Of a stretch of 64,000 nt of DNA, positions 56,682-64,000 are shown one piece after another (the first letter of the stretch is position 1; each line of letters starts with the position of its first letter). The stretch comes from Ectopseudomonas alcaliphila. Lineage in GTDB: Bacteria; Pseudomonadota; Gammaproteobacteria; Pseudomonadales; Pseudomonadaceae. The notes beneath the pieces are model-generated. The model was not told the DNA's origin, searched no databases, and was given only the letters and a program-made list of their open reading frames with translations. The stretch lies in the NCBI RefSeq assembly GCF_900101755.1, contig NZ_FNAE01000001.1, positions 806,001-870,000 of the forward strand. Reading direction: 5' to 3'. Made by a program: the position numbers and the translations under genes.

Positions 56682-58166
56682 ATGCGCAATAAAAATAATA
56701 TTCTCTCTGCCAAAACACACCGAACTCTCTGGATTGCCGCCATGGCAGGTTCCATGTTGGCCGCTTCCCAGGTTCAGGCGGGTGCATTCGGTGTTCCAAC
56801 CTACGGCACGCCAGGCTGGGGTCGAGCATTCGCTGGCGGGTCGATGTGGAAGAACGACCCCAGCGCCGCTTTCAACAACCCTGCCGCCATGGCTTTCATC
56901 GACCATAACGTCGCTCAGGTATCCGTGCACCACGCACGAGTCAGCCTGAAGTACAAAGGCAACGTCTATGACCATCAGGGCGACCTGCGCTCGGATCGCG
57001 ACCTGGAATTTGACCCGGCCGGTAACCCGACCGGGAACATCATCGATAACGGCCCCATCACCAACGATGGCGGTCAGGGTGGTTTCGGCAAGGCGCTGCC
57101 CACCAGCTTTCTGGTCATGCCGATCAACGACCGACTGAGTTTCGGCCTGAGCCAGGTGGTGCCCATGGGCGCGCAAACCACCTGGGATGGTGACTGGAAA
57201 GGTCAGGACTTCGCGGTGGATACCAAGATCGAGACCGTCGGCCTCACCGGCTCCCTGTCCTTCAAGGTCAACGATGCCTTTGCCGTCGGCGGTGGCGTCA
57301 TCGTCCAGCACACCAAGGGCTTTATCAGCCAGAACCTCGATCTGCTGGCAGCTGCCGGCACCCCATCCTCCCAGTTGCCGCTGGGCCTGCCGCCAGGTAT
57401 CAGCGACGCACTGATCCGGGTGAAGGTGGACAACACTTCCTTCGGCTGGTTTGCCGGTGTCGCTTGGAAACCTACCGAGCGCGACACCCTGGGCCTCAAC
57501 TATCACGCCCGCATCCGCAACAAGCTCGAAGGGAACTACAACATCCATGCAGATCAATACTCCTATGATCTGATGACCAACCCGCTGTTCCCTCCGGTAT
57601 TCGGCGATGCGACCGCCATCGAACTGGCCTTCCCCGGCCTGAACCTGAACCCGGACGGCGCCGATGCCAAGTCCCGCCTGGATATACCTGCCAGCGCCAC
57701 GCTGGACTGGGTCCATGAGTTCAACAACCGCTTCTCGTTAGGGGTCAGCGTTACCTGGACACAATGGTCATCGTTCAAGGAGCTCAAGCTCGAATCCAGC
57801 GGTAATACCCTGGTGGTCATTCCCTACAACTACAAGGACACCTGGATGTACTCGATCGGCGGCGATTACCTCGTCACCGACCAGCTCACCCTGCGTGCCG
57901 GCGTGGCCTTGGATCAGACGCCAACCCGCAACTCCACCCGTGACGCGCGGATTCCCGATGGCGACCGCACCTTCGTCTCTTTCGGTGGCAGCTACCGCTT
58001 CGCGTCCGAGCCGAACCTGAGCATCGACGCGGCCTACTCCCACCAGTTCGTCGACAAGGCGCGCCTGCGCACCGTCAACCAGGATCGCCTGGGCGGCGCC
58101 AGCATGGATGGTGAAGTGAAAGCAAAGGGTGACGTGTTCAGCCTCTCGGCCACTTACAAATTCTGA
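56682..58166 (+). CDS. FadL/OmpP1 family outer membrane transporter
   Basis: A protein of 494 residues from ATG 56682; the frame is open from 56616 without similarity. A signal peptide ('WIAAMAGSMLAASQVQAGAFG') is followed by the family's N-terminal hatch 'GWGRAFAGGSMWKNDPSAAFNNPAAMAF'. It ends with a porin-like 'FSLSATYKF'. FadL-type barrels pass long-chain fatty acids, alkanes or aromatics. It is next to the praB-like gene, so hydrophobic substrate uptake is a reasonable inference. Confidence 0.9.
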   Translation: MRNKNNILSAKTHRTLWIAAMAGSMLAASQVQAGAFGVPTYGTPGWGRAFAGGSMWKNDPSAAFNNPAAMAFIDHNVAQVSVHHARVSLKYKGNVYDHQGDLRSDRDLEFDPAGNPTGNIIDNGPITNDGGQGGFGKALPTSFLVMPINDRLSFGLSQVVPMGAQTTWDGDWKGQDFAVDTKIETVGLTGSLSFKVNDAFAVGGGVIVQHTKGFISQNLDLLAAAGTPSSQLPLGLPPGISDALIRVKVDNTSFGWFAGVAWKPTERDTLGLNYHARIRNKLEGNYNIHADQYSYDLMTNPLFPPVFGDATAIELAFPGLNLNPDGADAKSRLDIPASATLDWVHEFNNRFSLGVSVTWTQWSSFKELKLESSGNTLVVIPYNYKDTWMYSIGGDYLVTDQLTLRAGVALDQTPTRNSTRDARIPDGDRTFVSFGGSYRFASEPNLSIDAAYSHQFVDKARLRTVNQDRLGGASMDGEVKAKGDVFSLSATYKF

Positions 58167-58352
58167 TTTGCAGCGTACGGATATCGGCAGATTGAGGCCC
58201 TGTCGGTATCCGCTTTTTTGTTCCGGGCATCCCTCACCTGATGCTGCCGCCCCTCACGCAATATTGCCACTCTCTATCCGGGCCATGCACGCGCCGCTCT
58301 GCCAAGAACAGGCAAAACGGTTACACTGCGCCATCGCTGTCCGGAGTCATAC

Positions 58353-59642
58353 ATGCGCGAAGAACTGATTCAAGGCCTGCTCGATTTTCTCAACGCCTCG
58401 CCGACCCCTTTCCACGCCACCACCAGCCTGGCCATGCGCCTGGAAGCCGCCGGTTATCGTCACCTCGACGAACGCGCACCCTGGCATACCGAAGCCGGTG
58501 GCCGCTATTACGTGACCCGCAACGACTCCTCGATCATCGCCTTCAAGCTCGGCAAGCGTCCGACCGTGGACGGCGGCATTCGACTGGTCGGTGCACATAC
58601 CGACAGCCCCTGCCTGCGCGTCAAACCGACCCCGGAGTTGCAGCGCCAGGGCTTCTTCCAGCTCGGCGTGGAAGTCTACGGCGGCGCCCTGCTCGCCCCC
58701 TGGTTCGACCGTGACCTGTCGCTGGCCGGCCGCGTGACCTACCGACGCGACGGCAAGGTCGAGAGCCAGTTGATCGACTTCTACCAGCCCATCGCCGTGA
58801 TCCCCAGCCTGGCCATCCACCTCAATCGCGAGGCCAACCAGGGCTGGGCGATCAACCCGCAGAACGAGTTGCCGCCGATCCTCGCCCAGCTCGCCAGCAG
58901 CGAAACCGCTGACTTCCGCGCCCTGCTCGCCGAACAGCTGGCCATGGAGCACGACTTCAACCCGGACGCGGTGCTGGACTACGAGCTGAGCTTCTACGAC
59001 ACCCAGAGCGCCGCCATCGTCGGCCTCAACCAGGATTTCATCGCCAGCGCGCGCCTGGACAACCTGCTGTCCTGCTATGCCGGCCTGCAGGCGCTGATCG
59101 ACTCGGACGACGAGGAGACCTGCGTGCTGGTCTGCACCGACCACGAAGAAGTCGGCTCCTGCTCGGCCTGCGGCGCCGACGGCCCCTTCCTCGAACAGGT
59201 GCTGCGCCGCGTGCTGCCAGACGGCGATGCCTTCGTCCGCACCATCCAGCGCTCGCTGCTGGTCTCGGCCGACAACGCCCACGGCGTGCACCCGAACTAC
59301 GCCGACAAGCATGACGGCAACCACGGGCCCAAGCTCAATGCCGGCCCGGTGATCAAGATCAACAGCAACCAGCGCTACGCCACCAACAGCGAGACCGCTG
59401 GTTTCTTCCGCCACCTGTGCCTGGAAAACGAAGTGCCGGTGCAGAGCTTCGTGGTGCGCAGCGACATGGCCTGCGGCTCCACCATCGGCCCGATCACCGC
59501 CAGCCAGCTCGGCGTGCGCACGGTCGATATCGGCCTGCCCACCTTCGCCATGCACTCGATCCGCGAACTGGCCGGCAGCCACGACCTGGATCATCTGGTG
59601 AAAGTGCTGACCGCCTTCTACTCCAGCCCTGAACTCCCTTGA
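58353..59642 (+). CDS. apeB: M18 family aminopeptidase
   Basis: A protein of 429 residues. The M18 zinc-binding residues are in '[14 protein letters not shown]', 'DNLLSCYAG', '[13 protein letters not shown]' and '[10 protein letters not shown]'. The family forms tetrahedral dodecamers that trim acidic or other N-terminal residues in the cytosol. From memory, PAO1 has this gene directly after the rluA-like gene, whereas here the exporter/praB/fadL block intervenes. Confidence 0.94.
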   Translation: MREELIQGLLDFLNASPTPFHATTSLAMRLEAAGYRHLDERAPWHTEAGGRYYVTRNDSSIIAFKLGKRPTVDGGIRLVGAHTDSPCLRVKPTPELQRQGFFQLGVEVYGGALLAPWFDRDLSLAGRVTYRRDGKVESQLIDFYQPIAVIPSLAIHLNREANQGWAINPQNELPPILAQLASSETADFRALLAEQLAMEHDFNPDAVLDYELSFYDTQSAAIVGLNQDFIASARLDNLLSCYAGLQALIDSDDEETCVLVCTDHEEVGSCSACGADGPFLEQVLRRVLPDGDAFVRTIQRSLLVSADNAHGVHPNYADKHDGNHGPKLNAGPVIKINSNQRYATNSETAGFFRHLCLENEVPVQSFVVRSDMACGSTIGPITASQLGVRTVDIGLPTFAMHSIRELAGSHDLDHLVKVLTAFYSSPELP

Positions 59643-59656
59643 GGTTCTGAGACGCG

Positions 59657-60244
59657 ATGATCGAACATATCCGCAACAGCCTGCAGGAAGCCCAGCGTGC
59701 GCTGGAGGCCTTCCTCGCCAACGAACAAACCCTGGGCAACATCCAGAAGGCCGCCGAGTTGCTGGTCGAGAGTTTCGAGCACAAGGGCAAGGCCTTTTCC
59801 TGCGGCAACGGCGGCTCGATGTGCGACGCCATGCACTTCGCCGAGGAGCTGACCGGGCGCTATCGCAAGAACCGTCCCGGCATCGCCGCCGTGTCGATCA
59901 GCGATCCCAGCCATATCAGCTGCGTGGCCAACGACTTTGGCTACGACTTCATCTTTTCGCGCTACATCGAGTCCCATGGTCGCGAAGGTGACGTACTGAT
60001 CGCCATCAGCACCAGCGGCAAGAGCCCCAACGTAGTCAAGGCCGCCGAAGCCGCCAAGGCGCTGGGTGTGAAGGTGATTGCCCTGACCGGCAAACCCGGC
60101 TCGCTGCTGGAAAGCCTGGCCGACGTGTGCATCTGCGCCCCGGGCGGCGACTTCGCCGACCGCGTACAGGAGCTGCACATCAAGACGCTGCACATCCTTA
60201 TCGAGCTGATCGAACGCCAGTTGAGCCCGCAGAATTACGCCTGA
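59657..60244 (+). CDS. gmhA: D-sedoheptulose-7-phosphate isomerase (GmhA family)
   Basis: A protein of 195 residues with the SIS fold: '[21 protein letters not shown]', '[18 protein letters not shown]', '[16 protein letters not shown]'. It has the E. coli GmhA-like active-site residues Glu in 'AEEL' and His in '[10 protein letters not shown]'. It makes D-glycero-D-manno-heptose 7-phosphate for lipopolysaccharide. DiaA-type proteins are related, so a regulatory paralogue is possible. It follows apeB by 14 bp. Confidence 0.85.
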   Translation: MIEHIRNSLQEAQRALEAFLANEQTLGNIQKAAELLVESFEHKGKAFSCGNGGSMCDAMHFAEELTGRYRKNRPGIAAVSISDPSHISCVANDFGYDFIFSRYIESHGREGDVLIAISTSGKSPNVVKAAEAAKALGVKVIALTGKPGSLLESLADVCICAPGGDFADRVQELHIKTLHILIELIERQLSPQNYA

Positions 60245-60262
60245 ACCCGGGCGCCCCGCTCG

Positions 60263-60682
60263 CTAGCGGTCGATCACCTGCCCACGCATCGGCGCCAGGC
60301 GCGCCAGCAAGCGGTTCTGCGCCGGCGTCGGTACGCCCTCGGCCTCCATGGCGTCCTGCAGGTGCTCGACCAGGGCGTTGAAGTCGCTGGGGGTCAGGCG
60401 CAGGCCCTTGTGGCTCTCCTCCATACTGTCGCCGGTGTAGACGCAGGGGCCGCCGCTCTCGAAGCACAGCTGCTCGATCAGCTTCTCGCGCAGACGCTCG
60501 ATGTCGATGTCGAGAAAGTGCCGGGCGATGCGCGGATCGCGCGCGGAGCCCAGCAGCATGCCTTCGACGATCCGCACGATACCGGGCTCCTCGCCCAGGA
60601 CGCGGTACAGGCCGTCGTCGCGCGGCGCCTGCTGGGCGCAGGCCGCCAGCAGCAGCGGCAGGCAGAGCATGGCCAGGCGCAT
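60263..60682 (-). CDS. Group 1 truncated haemoglobin, predicted lipoprotein
   Basis: A protein of 139 residues. The N-terminus ends in 'LLLAACAQQ', a lipobox, so it should be attached to a membrane facing the periplasm. The globin part 'LYRVLGEEPGIVRIVEGML' and 'CFESGGPCVYTGDSMEESHKGLRL' carries the proximal histidine (in 'ESHKG'). Truncated haemoglobins bind oxygen or NO. Most are cytosolic, which makes the lipid anchor unusual. It starts two bases after the DUF3034 stop, so the two are cotranscribed. Confidence 0.85.
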   Translation of the reverse strand: MRLAMLCLPLLLAACAQQAPRDDGLYRVLGEEPGIVRIVEGMLLGSARDPRIARHFLDIDIERLREKLIEQLCFESGGPCVYTGDSMEESHKGLRLTPSDFNALVEHLQDAMEAEGVPTPAQNRLLARLAPMRGQVIDR

Positions 60683-60684
60683 GT

Positions 60685-61536
60685 TCAGAAACTCCCCTGC
60701 ACGGACAGGTAGACACCGTCCTGGTTGTCCAGCGTGGCGATCTCGCCGAGCCGCGCGTAGGCCAGCACCACAGCCAGGTTCTTGCTCGGGAAGTAGCCGA
60801 CGAACAGATCGGCCCAGTCGCTCTCGCCGGCAAAGCTCAGGTTGTCGGGTTTTTCCCGATACTCGATGCCCACTGCCCAGTGCCGATCCAGCAGCACCGC
60901 CACCGAGCCTTCCTTGAGCCAGGAATGGCGGTCGCGACGGTCACCGCCGAAGCCCAGCAGGCCCAGTTCGTTGGCCCGGCTGTAGCGCAGGTTGGCGTTG
61001 AGCAGCAGGTTGTAGCCGAAAGCACCGCCTAGGATCAGCCGGCTGGCCGCCAGGTAGCCTTCGCTGTCCTCGCGGCGCTGCGCGCCGACCAGGCTGGGCA
61101 CCAGGAAGTCGCGCTGACGCTTGTGCTGCAGGCCGAGGGAAATCTGCGGCAGGCGGTCGTAGATCAGGTCGCCGGCCAGGCGCAGCTTGAGGCCGAGCAC
61201 GTCCTGGCTGAGACTGTTGTCCGGCAGGCGCAGGTCGCGCGCCAGGGTGCCGAGGTCGAAGCGCTGGCGCGCGTAGGACAGCTCGATGCGGTTGCCGTAA
61301 GCCGCCGCCACGCCGGCCACGTCGAGGCGGTAGTCGCCGGTTTCGACACGGGTGGCGAACACGTCCGCGCCCCATTCGCCGCGCTCGCCGTAACCGGCCA
61401 GCACCGCCCAGGGCGTGAGCCCACCGCCAGCGGCGCCCTCGAGGCTGGTGGCGCCGCCGGTGGCCAGCAAGCGGCCTTCGCCAGCACTAGCCAGCCCGGC
61501 GTACAGACACATACCCAACAGACAGGCGAGTCGCAT
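60685..61536 (-). CDS. DUF3034 family outer-membrane-type protein
   Basis: A protein of 283 residues. A signal peptide ('LLGMCLYAGLASAGEG') is followed by beta-rich sequence with the family pattern 'LLATGGATSLEGAAGGGLTPWAVLAGYG' and the closing 'LSVQGSF', typical of outer-membrane barrels. The function is unknown. It lies three bases after the GGDEF/EAL gene and two before the haemoglobin gene. Confidence 0.87.
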   Translation of the reverse strand: MRLACLLGMCLYAGLASAGEGRLLATGGATSLEGAAGGGLTPWAVLAGYGERGEWGADVFATRVETGDYRLDVAGVAAAYGNRIELSYARQRFDLGTLARDLRLPDNSLSQDVLGLKLRLAGDLIYDRLPQISLGLQHKRQRDFLVPSLVGAQRREDSEGYLAASRLILGGAFGYNLLLNANLRYSRANELGLLGFGGDRRDRHSWLKEGSVAVLLDRHWAVGIEYREKPDNLSFAGESDWADLFVGYFPSKNLAVVLAYARLGEIATLDNQDGVYLSVQGSF

Positions 61537-61539
61537 GCT

Positions 61540-63879
61540 TCAGTGCACCTTGGCCAGGGGGGGACGATAAGGCTGTGCCAGCCAGGCCTCGAAGGCCTCG
61601 GCGGCCAGCGGCCGACTGATCAGATAGCCCTGTGCGGTATCGCAGTGCCAGCGCTGCAAAAGACTCAGGCCGGAGGCCAGTTCGACACCCTCGGCCACCA
61701 CCTTAAGGCCCAGGCTGTGGCTCATTTCGATGGTGGAACGAACGATCACCGAGTCCTCGCTGTGGTCGTCCAGCTCACGGATGAAACTCTGGTCGATCTT
61801 CAACTCCTGCACCGGCATGCGCTTGAGCTGCGCCAGCGAGGAATAGCCGGTGCCGAAATCGTCCACCGACAGGCCGATGCCGTAGTCGCGCAAGCCGTGC
61901 AGTACCTGCAACGCACGCTCGGGGTCGAGCATCACCCCGCTCTCAGTGATTTCGAAGATCAATTGCTCCGGCGCCACCCGGTAGCGTGCCAGCAGTGCGC
62001 CAACGCGCCCCGGCAGCTCTGCGTCGAGCAGGTCTGCGGTAGAGATATTCAGTGACAGCTGTACCCAAACGCCGCGCCCGTCCCACTCCTGCAACTGGCG
62101 CATGGCCTCCTCGATGACCCAGGCGGAGAGCAGCTGGATGCTGCCGGTGCGCTCGGCCAGCGGAATGAATTCACCAGGCGAGACCATGCCCAGCTGCGGA
62201 TGCTGCCAGCGCAGCAGCGCCTCGGCCTGGCGCACGAGGCCCTCGCGGATGTCCAGCTTGGGCTGGTAGTGCAGCAGCAGTTGGCCCTGCGCGGCGGCGT
62301 GGCGCAGATCGCGGATCAGGCGGATCTGCCGCTGCTGGAGGGCGTCGCGGCCCTGCTGGTAGAGCTGCAGGCGCCCGGGGTGCCGGGCGGCATCCTGCAT
62401 GGCGATGCGCGCACGGCGCAGCAAATCGTCCGGGGTGTCGCCGTCGGCCGGGTAGGCGGCAATGCCGATGCGGCAGTCCAGGGTAGTGTCCAGCGTGCCG
62501 ATGCGCAGCGGCTTGAGCAGCAACTGATGCAGGCGGTCGGCACTGGCCACTGCGCTGCTGCCGTCGCACTGTTCCAACAGCAGGAGGAACTCGTCGCCCA
62601 CCAGGCGCGCCAGGCTGTCGCCGGGGCGCAGGGTCGCCTGCAGGCGCCGGGCCAACTGCTGCAGGGCCAGGTCGCCGCCGCCCTGGCCACAGCTCTCGTT
62701 GATCGCGGCGAAGTTGCCCATGCCCAGGTACAGCAGCGCCGTGGGCCGCCCGGCGGTGATCGCGCTGCCCAGCCGCTCCAGCGCCAGGGTACGGTTGGGC
62801 AAACCGGTCAACGCATCGTGCAGGGCGTTGTGCGCCAGTTGCCGCTCGCGCTCAGCGATGCCGCGCTGCATGTCATTGACCGCCAGCGCCAGCACGCCCA
62901 ACTCGTCGCTGCGGGCCAGGGCCACCGGCTGTTGATAGTCGCCACGGCCGATGCGCTGGGCGGCAGCGGCCAGCTCGCGCACCGGCCGCGACACGCTGCG
63001 TGCCAGCAACAGCGCGCCGACCAGCGAGGCGAGCATGGCCCCCAGGCTGATCAGCAGGATGCGCCGATCCAGCTGTGCGAACGCCGCCTCGGCCTCGCCG
63101 AGGGACTTGTGCAGCAGCGCCTCGACGCGATAGCCGGGGCCGCTGGCCAGTTGCAGATGCTGGCCGAAGTAATGCTCGCTGCCGCCGTCGAGACGCTGCG
63201 GCATCGCGCCGGCGGCCTTCATCTGCGCTTGCAACAGGGCCTGGGCGCTGGCCGGCAGGGTACTGATCCAGGTCGGCGCCGCACCGTCGCGACTGGCCAC
63301 CAGGCTCAGCTCCAGGTGGGTCAGCTCACGCAGCTGCACGGCGAATTCGCGGTCCACGGCAAAGCCCATCTGCACTCGGGCGATCGGCAGCGGTGCGCTC
63401 ACTGTGGCATCCACCAGCAGATAGATCTGCCTGCCGATGGGCAGCAGGAACAGCCGCGCCCCGTCGCGCTGTGGCAGATGCAGCTGGCCGTCGAGACGGG
63501 CCAGCGCCTCGGCGTCGATGTTCGGGTCGGTGCTCACCTGCAGGCTGCCGTCCAGCCCCAGCAGGAACACCGCGTCGGCGTTGATGCGCGCGCCCTGGTT
63601 GGCCAGTGCCGAGCGGATGGTCGGTGCATCGCCGCTGGCCACCGCCTCCTTGAAGCCGAAATCGGCCGCCAGTACCTGGGCGGCCTGCTGCAGTTGGTCG
63701 CTGCGCAGCGCCAGCAGTTGCTCGAAGACGAGGCTGCCGACGTTCAGCTGCTCCTGCGCCTGGGCGCGCACTGCGGCATCGGTGGCGGCCTTCACCGCGA
63801 CATAGAGAGCGCCGATCACCACCAGCAACAGCAGGATGAGGACGCCGCTGATACGCGCCTGGAAGCTACTGCGCAGCAT
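61540..63879 (-). CDS. Membrane-bound GGDEF/EAL cyclic di-GMP protein
   Basis: About 779 residues from ATG 63879 ('MLRSSFQARISGVL'); an in-frame start at 63906 would add nine. Helix 1 ('VLILLLLVVIGALYVAVKAA') and helix 2 ('ILLISLGAMLASLVGALLLA') flank a periplasmic sensor of about 240 residues. A HAMP domain follows. GGDEF is degenerate ('RLVGDEFLLLL'). The EAL domain is complete: 'EALLRW', 'LNIST', 'FEITESG', 'VDDFGTGYSS', 'LKIDQSF', 'VVAEGVE'. It therefore probably degrades cyclic di-GMP in response to a periplasmic signal. It overlaps the incomplete upstream gene by 14 bases. Confidence 0.92.
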   Translation of the reverse strand: MLRSSFQARISGVLILLLLVVIGALYVAVKAATDAAVRAQAQEQLNVGSLVFEQLLALRSDQLQQAAQVLAADFGFKEAVASGDAPTIRSALANQGARINADAVFLLGLDGSLQVSTDPNIDAEALARLDGQLHLPQRDGARLFLLPIGRQIYLLVDATVSAPLPIARVQMGFAVDREFAVQLRELTHLELSLVASRDGAAPTWISTLPASAQALLQAQMKAAGAMPQRLDGGSEHYFGQHLQLASGPGYRVEALLHKSLGEAEAAFAQLDRRILLISLGAMLASLVGALLLARSVSRPVRELAAAAQRIGRGDYQQPVALARSDELGVLALAVNDMQRGIAERERQLAHNALHDALTGLPNRTLALERLGSAITAGRPTALLYLGMGNFAAINESCGQGGGDLALQQLARRLQATLRPGDSLARLVGDEFLLLLEQCDGSSAVASADRLHQLLLKPLRIGTLDTTLDCRIGIAAYPADGDTPDDLLRRARIAMQDAARHPGRLQLYQQGRDALQQRQIRLIRDLRHAAAQGQLLLHYQPKLDIREGLVRQAEALLRWQHPQLGMVSPGEFIPLAERTGSIQLLSAWVIEEAMRQLQEWDGRGVWVQLSLNISTADLLDAELPGRVGALLARYRVAPEQLIFEITESGVMLDPERALQVLHGLRDYGIGLSVDDFGTGYSSLAQLKRMPVQELKIDQSFIRELDDHSEDSVIVRSTIEMSHSLGLKVVAEGVELASGLSLLQRWHCDTAQGYLISRPLAAEAFEAWLAQPYRPPLAKVH

Positions 63880-64000
63880 CTTCGGCGGCCTTCCTGAAAG
63901 CCTCACCGAACGCGCTCGGCGCCGGCGGCGCGGGCGGGTCGGCAGGGCCGCTGCTGGCCAGGGTGAACCGCTGGCTCAGCGTCTGCCCCTGCACCTGCAG
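63866..64000 (-). CDS. C-terminal part of an unidentified protein, truncated by window edge
   Basis: An open frame enters from the right edge and stops with TAG at 63866, giving at least 44 residues. The sequence starts 'LQVQGQTLSQRFTLASSG' and then a proline/alanine tail. I do not recognise the family from this fragment. It overlaps the GGDEF/EAL start by 14 bases, so it is the first visible gene of the minus-strand unit leading to the truncated haemoglobin. Confidence 0.55.
   Translation of the reverse strand: MQVQGQTLSQRFTLASSGPADPPAPPAPSAFGEAFRKAAEDAAQ

Noticed and set aside
62200..63897. A 565-residue frame antisense to the GGDEF/EAL gene
   Set aside because: Low-complexity Gln/Ala translation, a mirror of the real gene.

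Overview
The window reads as a GC-rich Pseudomonas chromosome, most like the P. mendocina / Ectopseudomonas side of the genus. The evidence is OprD- and OprP-type porins, a queE-queC / tolQRAB-pal-cpoB / ruvCAB / yebC / aspS block next to tRNA-Lys, an lpxL-minCDE-rluA block, and Pseudomonas-type intergenic palindromes. No insertion sequence, phage gene, CRISPR array or rRNA was seen.

Layout. (1) 1-4801, plus strand: the end of a biosynthetic cluster. It holds a probable methyltransferase C-terminus, a formylglycine-generating-enzyme-fold protein, a GTP cyclohydrolase II, a WD40 protein and a RibD-type deaminase/reductase. This gene set matches the toxoflavin (7-azapteridine) toxABCDE genes. 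(2) 4802-16921, minus strand: terminator, tRNA-Lys(TTT), queC, queE, cpoB, pal, tolB, tolA, tolR, tolQ, ybgC, ruvB, ruvA, ruvC, yebC, aspS. From memory this is collinear with P. aeruginosa PAO1 around PA0963-PA0976. The tox-like cluster ends about 90 bp from the 3' end of the tRNA-Lys, a tRNA known in Pseudomonas as an integration site for mobile elements. (3) 17120-26789: an Hpt/HD-GYP-like protein, Dps, a GGDEF protein, a membrane-tethered cold-shock protein, slyX, a HIT protein, an OprD porin, a thioesterase, proS and a lipoprotein. (4) 26873-42273: mixed metabolism and envelope genes, including an aldo/keto reductase, a VOC protein, a methyltransferase, a large divergent class A PBP, alpha/beta hydrolases, VF530, putP, a FemAB-like acyltransferase, an OprP-type porin, ynfA, a CynX-type MFS transporter, an SDR, and DUF2784, cupin and DUF2061 proteins. 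(5) 42433-50516: lipid and envelope genes (periplasmic hydrolase, MlaA homologue, pirin, patatin, LpxL-type acyltransferase), then minCDE and an RluA-type pseudouridine synthase. (6) 50517-58352: an accessory block with a tightly overlapping ABC ATPase-permease-TolC-adaptor exporter, a PraB-like secreted protein and a FadL-family channel. It sits between rluA and apeB, which I recall as adjacent in PAO1. (7) 58353-64000: apeB, gmhA, then a minus-strand set with a lipoprotein truncated haemoglobin, a DUF3034 protein, a membrane GGDEF/EAL protein and an incomplete gene at the window edge.

The strongest candidates for unusual biology are the toxoflavin-like cluster beside the tRNA-Lys, the exporter/PraB/FadL block, and the haemoglobin/DUF3034/c-di-GMP module. 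Comparisons with PAO1 and with tox clusters are from memory. No alignment was run.
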